The notes under the pieces are model-generated. The model worked only from the letters and a program-made list of their open reading frames with translations, did not search any database and was not told where the DNA came from. A DNA stretch of 64,000 bases from Bombella favorum. GTDB taxonomy: Bacteria > Pseudomonadota > Alphaproteobacteria > Acetobacterales > Acetobacteraceae. The position numbers were made by a program, and so were the translations under genes. Location of the stretch: assembly GCF_014048475.1 (NCBI RefSeq), contig NZ_NWUS01000001.1, positions 310,001-374,000 on the forward strand, given 5' to 3'. Below, piece by piece: positions 27,647-36,031 of the stretch; position 1 is the stretch's first letter; each line of letters begins with the position of its first letter.

Positions 27647-28576
27647 ATGTTTTCTCGCCCTCTTCTCCGTTTCGTACGTGATGACCGACAGATCCACTTC
27701 ATGCGTGGTCGTCATGCCGGTCTGATTGTTTCTGCACTTCTTTCCATCGCCTCTGTGGTACTGTTCCTCACGCCCGGCCTAAATCTTGGGCTGGATTTCC
27801 GTGGAGGCGTTATTGTAGAGACCCATTCTCCAACTGCGGAAGACCCTGCACATATGCGGGCTGTCCTGAAGGCCGGTCAGATCAATGCGGCTTCTGTGCA
27901 GTCCTTCGGGTCGCCTCAGGATGTCCGAATTGCCATCAATCTCCCCCGTGGTGGGGAGGATGAGCATGTCACCCAGAAACTGGTCGATCATGTCCGGGCT
28001 GTCATTGTGCAGGCTATCCCTGGTGTTCAGATTCAACGGGCCGATGCGGTGGGCGGGGCCGTCTCTTCTGAGCTGTTCCGTGATGGTGTTCTAGCGCTTC
28101 TATTCAGTCTGGGGATGATTCTCATTTATATCTGGTTTCGATTTGAACGAGAATTTGCCTTAAGTGCCGTCATTACTCTTGTACTGGACCTGACAAAGAC
28201 CATCGGTTTTCTGATTGTCACACGTTTTGAATTCGATCTCGTCATGGTAGCTGCACTGCTTACCATTCTTGGGTACTCCACAAATGATAAAGTGGTCGTT
28301 TATGACCGCGTTCGTGAGAATCTCCGCAAATATCGGACGATGCCTTTACGGGAGCTTCTTGACCTTTCCATCAATGAGACGCTTAATCGGACACTGGGAA
28401 CATCTATGACGGTGTTCCTCGCCGCTTTGCCTTTAGCTCTGTTCGGTGGCAGCACATTGACCGGCTTTGCTACCGTCATGCTGTTCGGTATCGTGGTAGG
28501 AACATCATCATCCATCTTCATTGCCGCTCCGCTTCTGCTTCTAATGGGACAAAAAAGGTTGCGGCGGGAAGGCTGA
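27647..28576 (+). CDS. secF: Protein translocase subunit SecF
   Basis: This is the second subunit of the SecDF export complex. The 309-residue protein has LGLDFRGGVIVET in the periplasmic entry, a short periplasmic domain with VGGAVSSELFRDGVLAL, and helices with GYSTNDKVVVYDRVRENLRKY and NRTLGTSMTVFLAALPL, all diagnostic of SecF. The chain reads through without disruption. It forms an operon with secD and is followed by a strong terminator. Confidence 0.96.
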   Translation: MFSRPLLRFVRDDRQIHFMRGRHAGLIVSALLSIASVVLFLTPGLNLGLDFRGGVIVETHSPTAEDPAHMRAVLKAGQINAASVQSFGSPQDVRIAINLPRGGEDEHVTQKLVDHVRAVIVQAIPGVQIQRADAVGGAVSSELFRDGVLALLFSLGMILIYIWFRFEREFALSAVITLVLDLTKTIGFLIVTRFEFDLVMVAALLTILGYSTNDKVVVYDRVRENLRKYRTMPLRELLDLSINETLNRTLGTSMTVFLAALPLALFGGSTLTGFATVMLFGIVVGTSSSIFIAAPLLLLMGQKRLRREG

Positions 28577-28600
28577 TAAGAAGTTGTTTAATGGTTGGAT

Positions 28601-28631
28601 AAAAAAAGGGGACGTGATGCCCCTTTTTTTT
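28601..28631 (+). terminator. Intrinsic terminator after secF
   Basis: The stem AAAAAAAGGGG (28601-28611) pairs with CCCCTTTTTTT (28620-28630) around a short loop, followed by further T residues. The A-run on the left side makes it likely to work for the convergent gene at 28656 too. Confidence 0.85.
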
Positions 28632-28655
28632 ATAACATTCTTACTAGACGCCTAC

Positions 28656-28994
28656 TTATTTCAAAATAAGACCAAGATAACGGGTTAGCATTTGCTCTGC
28701 TTTAAAATCTGACCTGATCGTCTTGGAGTCTAGATTACAAAGTAATACTTTGCGGGTTATTTCATCCATCTTGATCAACACTGGCATGTCTTTTGGGTGT
28801 AACTTCCCGAGAAGAAAGGCCCCACGAGCCATACCGTTAATGATGAAGTACGAATAAAGATGCACGTTGGGCGATAAAGGCACGCCAAAAGCAGTACTCT
28901 CCGCCCTTGCGGGACCGATAAAAACAGCCCCCGCCAAGACGAGGGCCGCCATAGAAACCCGCCCTAATGTTTTCGTAACAAGAGAACAGGTCAT
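28656..28994 (-). CDS. Small secreted protein of unknown function, coupled to mscL
   Basis: This 112-residue protein has a clear signal peptide (MTCSLVTKTLGRVSMAALVL, cut after ARA). The mature part is about 80 residues, with LSPNVHLYSYFIINGMARGAFL and a lysine/leucine-rich end. I recognise no family. Its ATG overlaps the stop of mscL (ATGA at 28991-28994), so it is the second gene of that unit. It has one cysteine in the mature part. The name is open, and a link to osmotic response is only suggested by the coupling. Confidence 0.65.
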   Translation of the reverse strand: MTCSLVTKTLGRVSMAALVLAGAVFIGPARAESTAFGVPLSPNVHLYSYFIINGMARGAFLLGKLHPKDMPVLIKMDEITRKVLLCNLDSKTIRSDFKAEQMLTRYLGLILK

Positions 28995-29455
28995 TTTTCT
29001 GATGAACGCGCAGCCAGAATATCGCGAATCTCTGTCAGCAACACTTCCTCTTTGGAAGGTGCCGGCGGAGGAGTAGGCTGAGCCTCTTCTTTGCGGTGCA
29101 GTTTACTAAGAAGGCGCATCATCCAGAAAATGAAGAAAGCAATGATCAGGAACTGAATCACTGCGTTGAGGAACAGACCAACATTGATGGTCACTGCTCC
29201 CACCTTCTGCGCTTCTGCCAGCGTATCCTTAACCGGCCCCTTCAAGGTAATGAAGATATTGCTAAAATCCACTCCTCCGGTCAGGAGGCCTAGAATCGGT
29301 GTCAAGATATCCTTGACAGCACTGTTGACGATGGAACTAAACGCAGCACCAACGACCACACCGATTGCCAAGTCCACAACATTGCCACGCATGATGAACT
29401 TCTGGAAATCAGCCACCCAGCCAGGTGCTTTGATAGGGCTCTTTATGGGGCTCAT
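28991..29455 (-). CDS. mscL: Large-conductance mechanosensitive channel
   Basis: MscL opens under membrane tension and releases solutes during osmotic downshock. The 154-residue chain has the cytoplasmic N-terminal helix, FIMRGNVVDLAIGVVVGAAF (first pore helix), KDILTPILGLLTGGVDF (loop), FLIIAFFIFWMMRLLSKL (second helix) and the C-terminal EVLLTEIRDIL helix bundle. I chose ATG 29455, where GGGAAAGG lies about 5 bases ahead and the N-terminus fits; the frame continues 24 codons further up without support. rpmE lies divergent. Confidence 0.95.
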   Translation of the reverse strand: MSPIKSPIKAPGWVADFQKFIMRGNVVDLAIGVVVGAAFSSIVNSAVKDILTPILGLLTGGVDFSNIFITLKGPVKDTLAEAQKVGAVTINVGLFLNAVIQFLIIAFFIFWMMRLLSKLHRKEEAQPTPPPAPSKEEVLLTEIRDILAARSSEK

Positions 29456-29699
29456 ATAGCCTTTCCCTGAAATTTGGAGAACAGACGCTGTTGGCAGGTG
29501 CTCTGCCATTGGTAGTACAGCGTCCACCTCATCGTAGCATACAGCGCATTATGGCAAAACTGTATGAAGTTTTTCAGAAATTGCACCATCGGCAAAAAGA
29601 ATGACACTCAACCTTTATTTTATGGGCTAAATCCTTTATGGAGGGCTCCGTCTGCTCCGGTCGGTATCGGAGCTTCTTTCATCAGGTTCAGGAAATATT

Positions 29700-29927
29700 A
29701 TGAAATCCGGCATCCACCCCGACTACCACGAAATCACAGTCGTGATGGCTGATGGCAGCGAGTACAAGACCCGCTCCTGCTACGGCGAGCCTGGCGCTAA
29801 GCTGCGTCTGGACGTTGACCCCAAGACTCATCCGGCTTGGACTGGTGTTCAGCGTATTCTGGATACAGGGGGGCAGGTTGCCAAGTTCAACAAGCGCTTC
29901 TCTGGTATCGGTAATATCAAGAAGTAA
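29700..29927 (+). CDS. rpmE: 50S ribosomal protein L31
   Basis: L31 sits at the bridge between ribosomal subunits. The 75-residue chain starts [20 protein letters not shown], a typical alphaproteobacterial start, and contains SHPAWTG-like [11 protein letters not shown] and FNKRFSGIG. It has no CxxC zinc pairs and only one cysteine, so it is the zinc-independent version usual in this class. AGGAAAT lies ahead of the ATG. It is a single gene with its own terminator. Confidence 0.96.
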   Translation: MKSGIHPDYHEITVVMADGSEYKTRSCYGEPGAKLRLDVDPKTHPAWTGVQRILDTGGQVAKFNKRFSGIGNIKK

Positions 29928-29961
29928 AGTTAACTTCACTCTGCGGGAAACCCGGAGCAAG

Positions 29962-30003
29962 CCCCCTCCCTTCCCTTACTGGGAAGCGGAGGGGTTCTTT
30001 TTT
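29962..30003 (+). terminator. Intrinsic terminator after rpmE
   Basis: A long GC-rich stem (CCCCCTCCCTTCCC-type left arm at about 29962-29975 with GGGAAGCGGAGGGG at 29981-29994) is followed by TTCTTTTTT. The stem has a small internal mismatch. Confidence 0.85.
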
Positions 30004-30195
30004 GCTGCAATATGCATTCAATTTTTGCAGCATTCGTATCTTGACCTCTCATACTCTCTAGCGCATTTTGGCAGGAATGTCGTGCATTATGCAGGCACCG
30101 CCCCTTATCAGGGTGGCGGGTGATTCTTTTTCAGAGTGGCCCGGGCCCTGCCAGATGCCGGACCATATTATCGCTCTGCAAAGGACTGCGTTGAC

Positions 30196-30807
30196 ATGAC
30201 CCTGCCGCTAATGCCGAAGGCGACCGCCGTCTGGCTGATTGAGAAAACTGGCCTTACTTTTGATCAAATCGCCACTTTCTGCGGGATGCACCCGCTAGAG
30301 ATTCAGGCTATTGCTGATGGTGAAGTTGGCGGTGGGATCAACGGTTATGATCCTGTAAAAAACAACCAGCTGACCGAAGTTGAAATCAAGCGCTGTGAAG
30401 CCAACCCTTCCGCTCGTCTTAAGCTGATAGCTACCCCGAATCCTGTGGCCCGCCGTGCTAAGGGTGCGCGCTATACTCCCGTTGCTAAGCGGCATGACCG
30501 CCCTGATGCGATTGCTTTTGTCTTACGGCAATTCCCTCAGCTAAATGATACACAGATCGTTCGGCTTCTGGGCACCACGAAAGATACGATCGCTAAGATT
30601 CGCAATCGTGAGCATTGGAATAGCCCCAACATCAAGCCGCGTGATCCGGTCATCCTTGGTCTTTGCACCCAGACAGACCTGAACGCTGCTGTGCAGGCTG
30701 CCAATGACCGCCTCGTTCGTGAAGGTAAGCCGCTTGAGACTATCCATGAAGACCTTGATCCGAACAGTCTCTTCTCATCCCATGATGGAACAGATTCCAA
30801 CATCTAG
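30196..30807 (+). CDS. trcR: Cell-cycle transcriptional regulator TrcR (DUF1013 family)
   Basis: This 203-residue regulator is typical of Alphaproteobacteria. The N-terminus ([20 protein letters not shown]) and the segment [22 protein letters not shown], a helix-turn-helix-like stretch, are characteristic. A second helix-rich half carries [34 protein letters not shown], the strongest family signature. In Caulobacter a member was reported to act with RNA polymerase at cell-cycle promoters. Translation from 30196 is supported by AAGGA about 10 bases before and by the family start; 20 further codons upstream are in frame but unsupported. purEK follow in the same direction. Confidence 0.9.
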   Translation: MTLPLMPKATAVWLIEKTGLTFDQIATFCGMHPLEIQAIADGEVGGGINGYDPVKNNQLTEVEIKRCEANPSARLKLIATPNPVARRAKGARYTPVAKRHDRPDAIAFVLRQFPQLNDTQIVRLLGTTKDTIAKIRNREHWNSPNIKPRDPVILGLCTQTDLNAAVQAANDRLVREGKPLETIHEDLDPNSLFSSHDGTDSNI

Positions 30808-30827
30808 GAAGGTGGAGAGAAAAGACG

Positions 30828-31322
30828 ATGAATGCCTCACCGATGCCGACAGTGGGTGTGATCATGGGAAGCCAGTCCGATTGGGAGACCATGAAACATG
30901 GCTGTGAACAGCTGGAAGCTCTAGGTATTGCCTACGAGGCCCGGATTGTCTCTGCGCATAGGACCCCGGACCGTCTCGCTGATTATGCCAGAACTGCCCG
31001 TGAGCGTGGCCTGAAAGTCATTATTGCAGGAGCCGGTGGGGCAGCACATCTTCCGGGAATGTGTGCTGCATGGACGACCTTGCCCGTTTTCGGCGTTCCT
31101 GTGGAAAGCCGAACACTCAAAGGACAAGACAGTCTGCTTTCTATCGTACAAATGCCCGCTGGCATTCCTGTAGGAACATTGGCTATTGGGAAAGCCGGTG
31201 CCATTAATGCGGCCCTGCTGGCAGCCTCCGTTCTATCACTTTCTAATGACGAGCTTGCCGCACGGCTGAAAGTGTTCAGGGATAAGCAGACGCATTCTGT
31301 TGCAGAGGTGCCGGTTGGATGA
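30828..31322 (+). CDS. purE: N5-carboxyaminoimidazole ribonucleotide mutase
   Basis: PurE converts N5-CAIR to CAIR in purine synthesis. The 164-residue chain has [25 protein letters not shown] and [13 protein letters not shown], the class I PurE motifs with the active-site histidine and serine. purK overlaps its end by four bases (ATGA), so the two steps that together replace the single class II carboxylase are coupled. It starts 20 bases after trcR and may be co-transcribed. Confidence 0.97.
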   Translation: MNASPMPTVGVIMGSQSDWETMKHGCEQLEALGIAYEARIVSAHRTPDRLADYARTARERGLKVIIAGAGGAAHLPGMCAAWTTLPVFGVPVESRTLKGQDSLLSIVQMPAGIPVGTLAIGKAGAINAALLAASVLSLSNDELAARLKVFRDKQTHSVAEVPVG

Positions 31323-32455
31323 AGATTGAAGCATTAAAGCCCGGCGCCTGTATTGGCATTGTTGGTGGTGGACAGCTGGGGCGCATGTCTGCTGTTGCCG
31401 CTGCTAGATTGGGCTATAAGGTTCATATCCTTTCCAATAGTAAGCCTAGCCCCGCAGCAGAAACAGCCGCTTATTTGACGATTGGTTCCTATGACGACCC
31501 TGTTTGTCTGGAAAAATTCGCTCGATCCTGTGATGTCATCACCTTTGAGTTTGAGAATATCAGTGCAGAAGGGTTGAGCCATCTTGCTCGTTTCTGTCCA
31601 GTTCATCCATCGGGACGCATTCTGGAGATTAGTCAGGATCGTATAACGGAAAAGACAACGCTTGGCTCTTTTGGGTTGCCAGTAGCACCATGGCGAGAGA
31701 TTATCTCTGCAGATGAACTACGCTCCCTGTCGTCATTCGGATTTCCTTGTATTCTGAAAACCACCCGTTTTGGATATGATGGGAAAGGCCAGTTCCGCTT
31801 AGATGATGAAGAGGCTTTCAGAACACTTCTAGAAAAAGCGGATACTCTCCCCTATCCACTGGTCGCTGAGCAAAAAATTGATTTTGCTCGTGAGGTTAGT
31901 GTGATGGTAGCCCGTAATGCTGAAGGTACTATTCGTTGTTTTGACGTGTCAGAGAACTATCATCAACAGGGTATTTTGCGTGTTTCTATTGCTCCAGCGC
32001 CCATCATGCCCCTATTGGCTGAAAAGGCGCAGACCCTGGCAACAGAACTAGCTGAAAAGCTCGGGCTAATCGGTATCATGGGGGTAGAACTGTTCGAGGA
32101 TCGGAACGGGAACCTTCTGGTCAATGAGATTGCTCCTCGCCCTCATAATTCAGGTCATTGGACCATGAATGCCTGTCTTGTAGATCAGTTCGAAATGCAT
32201 ATTCGTGCCGTGACCGGGCTCCCTCTTCCTCCTGCCCGGCGTCATTCAGATGCGTATATGCATAATTTGATTGGCCCGGATGATATGGCACTGCTGCCGG
32301 GAATTTTTCAGGAAGAGAATGCGTCTATCCATCTTTACGGGAAGGAAGAAGCTCGTCCCGGGCGTAAGATGGGTCACGTTAATCGAATCTTCCCTCGTGG
32401 CGGACTACCCGGAAGCATGGTTCTATCTAGTTATCAGCCTAGGCTTGAGGGGTGA
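31319..32455 (+). CDS. purK: 5-(carboxyamino)imidazole ribonucleotide synthase
   Basis: PurK uses ATP and bicarbonate to carboxylate aminoimidazole ribonucleotide, making the substrate of PurE. The 378-residue ATP-grasp enzyme begins with [17 protein letters not shown]. It also shows [29 protein letters not shown] (ATP-binding lysine and glycine loop), [26 protein letters not shown] and an intact C-terminal domain. The intrinsic terminator for this operon lies inside the last codons of the convergent RadC gene. Confidence 0.97.
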   Translation: MKIEALKPGACIGIVGGGQLGRMSAVAAARLGYKVHILSNSKPSPAAETAAYLTIGSYDDPVCLEKFARSCDVITFEFENISAEGLSHLARFCPVHPSGRILEISQDRITEKTTLGSFGLPVAPWREIISADELRSLSSFGFPCILKTTRFGYDGKGQFRLDDEEAFRTLLEKADTLPYPLVAEQKIDFAREVSVMVARNAEGTIRCFDVSENYHQQGILRVSIAPAPIMPLLAEKAQTLATELAEKLGLIGIMGVELFEDRNGNLLVNEIAPRPHNSGHWTMNACLVDQFEMHIRAVTGLPLPPARRHSDAYMHNLIGPDDMALLPGIFQEENASIHLYGKEEARPGRKMGHVNRIFPRGGLPGSMVLSSYQPRLEG

Positions 32456-33085
32456 TCAATCATCAAAAAGCCCAAGCTGGCGAAAGCTGGTTTGGGCTTT
32501 TCTTGTAATGATGAGATGATCAATCAATTTGACATCTATGACAGCTAAGGCCCTCTCAATATTCTGGGTCATAATGATATCACTACGAGATGGATTGACC
32601 TGTCCTGATGGGTGGTTATGCACTATGATGATACCTGTTGCTTTTAGCTCCAAGCAGCGTTTGGCTATTTCTCGTGGATAGACTGATACATGGTTGGTTG
32701 TACCATGGCTCTGTACTTCATCACGGATGAGATAGTTCTTGCCATCAAGGAAAAGGATACGAAATTGTTCTACCTTTTCCCGAGCCATCTGAACCATAAG
32801 GTAGTCTTTCAGCACATCCGGTTGCTCTAGCAAATTCCCTTCTGGCAGAAGGGCACGTCCATATCGGTGGGCAAGCTCCTTCAATACAGCACAGAATACA
32901 GCCAGAGATATGTTTTCCTTGGCGATATTCTTTTGGTCTGTTGGTTGATCAAAAATAAGTTCAGCTAATGAGGCATGGTGACACAGCAAATGCTTTGCCA
33001 ACTCTTTGCGAGCAGCCTCACTAGATACGACAAAAGATGCAACCCTGTGGAAGATATCTGCTACGGATAATTGATGCTGCGTAAT
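32456..33085 (-). CDS. RadC/JAB-domain protein, copy B, probable ATT start
   Basis: RadC-family (UPF0758) protein with an intact JAMM metalloprotease-like site: DEVQSHGT with the acid and HNHPSGQVNPSRSD with the two histidines and aspartate. The family's real function is unresolved. The region from LSVADIFHRV to CHHASLAEL matches the helical N-terminal half of RadC, so the first usual start codon, a TTG at 33001, would cut that half in two. Upstream, the frame has no ATG, GTG or TTG before the TAA at 33098-33100, which is the stop of copy A. A strong AAGGAG (33099-33094) lies 8 bases before an ATT at 33085, so I propose ATT (209 residues). Readthrough of the stop is the alternative. Confidence 0.62.
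   Translation of the reverse strand: MTQHQLSVADIFHRVASFVVSSEAARKELAKHLLCHHASLAELIFDQPTDQKNIAKENISLAVFCAVLKELAHRYGRALLPEGNLLEQPDVLKDYLMVQMAREKVEQFRILFLDGKNYLIRDEVQSHGTTNHVSVYPREIAKRCLELKATGIIIVHNHPSGQVNPSRSDIIMTQNIERALAVIDVKLIDHLIITRKAQTSFRQLGLFDD
32466..32505. terminator. Intrinsic terminator inside the 3' coding end of the convergent RadC gene
   Basis: A 10-bp stem AAAAGCCCAA (32466-32475) pairs with TTGGGCTTTT (32492-32501) and is followed by CTTGT. The loop is 16 bases. It lies just past the purK stop and within the last 15 codons of radC copy B. A T-run also follows on the minus strand, so it can serve both genes. Confidence 0.75.
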
Positions 33086-33097
33086 TATTTCCGCTCC

Positions 33098-33763
33098 TTA
33101 TAGAAGCCCCGATTCGCTCATACTGACATACCATCCATCCCCTATGAGGATCCCCTCATGTAAGAGGATATCTAAAGTTTGCAATGCCAATTTTAATCCT
33201 CGTATCTCGGGTGCTAATGCTGTAGCCGGAGATCGCGAATGGTAATAAACGATGATAGCGGCCGTGGCATGACAAGAAAGAAGATGTTGCGCTATCAAGC
33301 GATGAAAGCTGTGTAGATTGCTACTGGCAGGCAATAATTTTTCTGTAATGAGGCTGTTGTTACTATCCAGACAGATTAGACCGATTGTCGGTTCGTGCAT
33401 TCTCTGCAAGGTGCCCTTCAGATAATTCATTAAGGCTGGGGCATTGCTTAGTTGGAGTGGTATGTCATCATCATTCTCCATAAGAGAACGGGCAACCAAC
33501 ACCGGAAGCTCTAGAAGGATGATGAGACGGTCAGTAAGACCGTGCCGTTTCAATTTGGCTTGAGGAGATTGCAGTAATCTCCCTAATGACCCAAAAGCTG
33601 CAAGCAGTGCCTTAGCCTGTGGGTTCGTATCCCTTCTTGGTATGGCGTAGAAAAGTAACACTTCTAGCAGCTCATAATCAGCAAGGGTCTCTGCTCCGTG
33701 TATGAGGATACGCTCTCGCATCCTAGCTCTATGTCCTTGTTTGGATGAAACTGCTTTTTTCAC
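33098..33763 (-). CDS. RadC/JAB-domain protein, copy A, degenerate JAMM site
   Basis: This 221-residue RadC-family protein starts with the conserved N-terminal module (GHRARMRERILIHGAETLAD, YELLEVLLFYAIPRRDTNPQ, AFGSLGRLL) and ends with WYVSMSESGLL, as RadC does. The JAB domain has lost its metal site: at the place of HNHPSG it reads YYHSRS, and the TPSxxD loop reads ALAPEIRG. It is therefore probably not a metalloenzyme. The start is a GTG. Copy B follows in the same reading frame after one TAA and four further codons. The two may work as a pair, or copy A may be a decaying duplicate. Confidence 0.75.
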   Translation of the reverse strand: MKKAVSSKQGHRARMRERILIHGAETLADYELLEVLLFYAIPRRDTNPQAKALLAAFGSLGRLLQSPQAKLKRHGLTDRLIILLELPVLVARSLMENDDDIPLQLSNAPALMNYLKGTLQRMHEPTIGLICLDSNNSLITEKLLPASSNLHSFHRLIAQHLLSCHATAAIIVYYHSRSPATALAPEIRGLKLALQTLDILLHEGILIGDGWYVSMSESGLL

Positions 33764-33820
33764 AATCTACGGTTATGTCCTAGCCAGCGTGTATGAGCCG
33801 CATTATACCAGATAATCGTG

Positions 33821-36031
33821 ATGGATGATCTTTTTTCCCCCCGCTTACCGCCCGCAGGTCCTGATTATCTGCAGGGTCTGAATGAAGAGCAGCGCCTTGC
33901 CGTTGAAACAACGCAAGGCCCCCTTCTGATTCTAGCTGGTGCTGGTACAGGAAAGACCAGGGTTCTGACAACACGGTTTGCTCATATCCTGTTGGAGAAA
34001 CTGGCATGGCCGGAACAGATTCTAGCTGTGACCTTTACCAACAAAGCCGCTAGGGAAATGAGGGAACGTATTAGTGCCATCCTCGGTAGGTCGATAGATA
34101 GCTTATGGTTGGGAACATTCCATTCCCTTTGTGCCCGTATGCTACGACAACATGCACCGCTTGTCGGACTGGAACGTAACTTCACCATTCTGGATACGGA
34201 TGATCAGCTCCGTCTACTGAAACAGGTTATTGAACCTTGGAAACTTGATCTTAAACGCTCTCCCCCGGCGCAGATCATGCATCAGATCCAGTTATGGAAA
34301 GATCAAGCTTTGCTCCCTGACGCCCTCACTTCGGCACAAGCATCTGAATTAGCTAATGGTCAAACCCCGGCTATCTATGCGACTTATCAGGCCCGCTTGA
34401 AAGAACTGAATGCATGTGATTTTGGGGATCTTATGTTGCATATGATGACTATCCTACGTCAGCATCCTGACGTTTTGGAACAGTATCAGCAACGCTTCCG
34501 GTATATTCTGGTTGATGAGTATCAAGATACGAATGCCATTCAGTATCTATGGCTTCGTTTGCTAGCAAAAAGGCAGGATGGGCAGGATTCGAATATCGCT
34601 TGCGTTGGAGATGATGACCAATCGATTTATTCGTGGCGCGGTGCGGATGTTGCAAATATTTTGCGGTTTGAAAAAGATTTTCCCGGAGCAAAAATCATTC
34701 GGCTGGAACAGAATTATCGTTCTACGCCTCGTATCCTGAATGTAGCCTCACAGGTTATTGCCCATAATGAAGGTCGGTTGGGCAAAGTCTTACGTCCTGG
34801 ACTGGAGACTAAAGATGGTGAGCCTATCGAAGTGATCAATACGCCGGATTCAGATGATGAAGCCCGTGTTATTGGACGGCGTATTCAAGATTTACATACA
34901 GCAGGTCAGCCCTACGGTTCTATTGCCATTCTCATGCGAGCGGGTTTTCAGACACGTCCCTTTGAAGATGCACTCATGAAAATGGGGATTCCCTATCAGA
35001 TTATTGGTGGTTTAAGATTCTATGAACGGGCTGAAATACGAGATGCTATCGCTTATATGCGAGCGGTCTTATACCCTACTGATGATCTCGCCTTTGAACG
35101 TATCGTTAATCTACCTAAGCGAGGCTTTGGTAAGGTTGCTTTAACCCGTTTGCGCACGGCAGCAAAAAGCATGGGGAGGTCTCTTCAACAGACCCTTCAG
35201 TATCAATTACAGCAGGGAGACTTGAAGGGTAAGTTAGCGTCTAGTTTGACGGACCTAATGAATCTTCTTGTGAAGATGCGGGAAGTTGTCAGTAAGGAAG
35301 GGCATGTTGTCGCAACGGATATGGTGCTGGAAGAAAGTGGCTATCTGGATATGTGGCGGGATGATCCTAAAACCGTAGAAGCAGCAGGACGCCTTGATAA
35401 TATACGGGAATTGCTTCGGGCAATTGGTGAATTCCCGACAATGGATGCGTTTCTGGAGCATATCGCCCTTGTTATGGACAGCGATAATGCACAGGATGAT
35501 CCGGATAAGGTTAGTTTAATGACCTTACACGCTGCTAAAGGGTTGGAATTTCCGAATGTTTTTCTCCCTGGTTGGGAAGAAGGTCTCTTCCCTTCTCAGC
35601 GTTCTTTGGATGAAGGGGGGAATAAGTCCTTGGAAGAAGAAAGGCGGTTAGCTTATGTTGGATTGACCCGCGCTCGTGAGCGGGTAGTTATAACGTATGC
35701 GAATAGTCGAAGACTTTATGCCAACTGGCAAGATTCTGTACCAAGCCGTTTCCTTGATGAACTACCTGAAGACCAAATCATCAGAAATGTTGCAAAAGCT
35801 GGACATGCCCTAGGTTCAAAAACATTTTTTAATCGTCAGGCTCCTTCGCCAACAAAACGCGCCATAAACCCCTCCCCCGTACAATCGACTATCCCTATAG
35901 GGGCAACTGTACGCCATAATCGTTATGGTGAAGGGGTAGTCATTGGGGTGGAAGAAGATCGTCTGTCTATCAATTTTGAAAATATCGGTCTGAAACGGAT
36001 CATGGCCGGTTTTGTGGAGATCGTATCGTGA
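33821..36031 (+). CDS. uvrD: UvrD/PcrA-type superfamily I DNA helicase
   Basis: This is a 3'-5' helicase of nucleotide excision and mismatch repair and replication-fork maintenance. The 736-residue chain has all motifs: GLNEEQRLAV (Q), AGAGTGKTRVLTTR (Walker A), VDEYQDTN (II), GDDDQSIYSWRGAD (III), LEQNYRST (IV), LMTLHAAKGLEFPNVFLPGWEEGLFP (V) and YVGLTRARE (VI). The C-terminal tail holds a tudor-like segment (IGATVRHNRYGEGVVIGVEEDRLSINFENIG) as in PcrA/UvrD. I chose the ATG at 33821 over the adjacent GTG at 33818. Its stop overlaps the GTG start of prmA (GTGA). Confidence 0.94.
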   Translation: MDDLFSPRLPPAGPDYLQGLNEEQRLAVETTQGPLLILAGAGTGKTRVLTTRFAHILLEKLAWPEQILAVTFTNKAAREMRERISAILGRSIDSLWLGTFHSLCARMLRQHAPLVGLERNFTILDTDDQLRLLKQVIEPWKLDLKRSPPAQIMHQIQLWKDQALLPDALTSAQASELANGQTPAIYATYQARLKELNACDFGDLMLHMMTILRQHPDVLEQYQQRFRYILVDEYQDTNAIQYLWLRLLAKRQDGQDSNIACVGDDDQSIYSWRGADVANILRFEKDFPGAKIIRLEQNYRSTPRILNVASQVIAHNEGRLGKVLRPGLETKDGEPIEVINTPDSDDEARVIGRRIQDLHTAGQPYGSIAILMRAGFQTRPFEDALMKMGIPYQIIGGLRFYERAEIRDAIAYMRAVLYPTDDLAFERIVNLPKRGFGKVALTRLRTAAKSMGRSLQQTLQYQLQQGDLKGKLASSLTDLMNLLVKMREVVSKEGHVVATDMVLEESGYLDMWRDDPKTVEAAGRLDNIRELLRAIGEFPTMDAFLEHIALVMDSDNAQDDPDKVSLMTLHAAKGLEFPNVFLPGWEEGLFPSQRSLDEGGNKSLEEERRLAYVGLTRARERVVITYANSRRLYANWQDSVPSRFLDELPEDQIIRNVAKAGHALGSKTFFNRQAPSPTKRAINPSPVQSTIPIGATVRHNRYGEGVVIGVEEDRLSINFENIGLKRIMAGFVEIVS

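Noticed and set aside
29564-29752. 62-codon plus-strand frame before rpmE
   Set aside because: It overlaps the start of rpmE in another frame and lacks any support.
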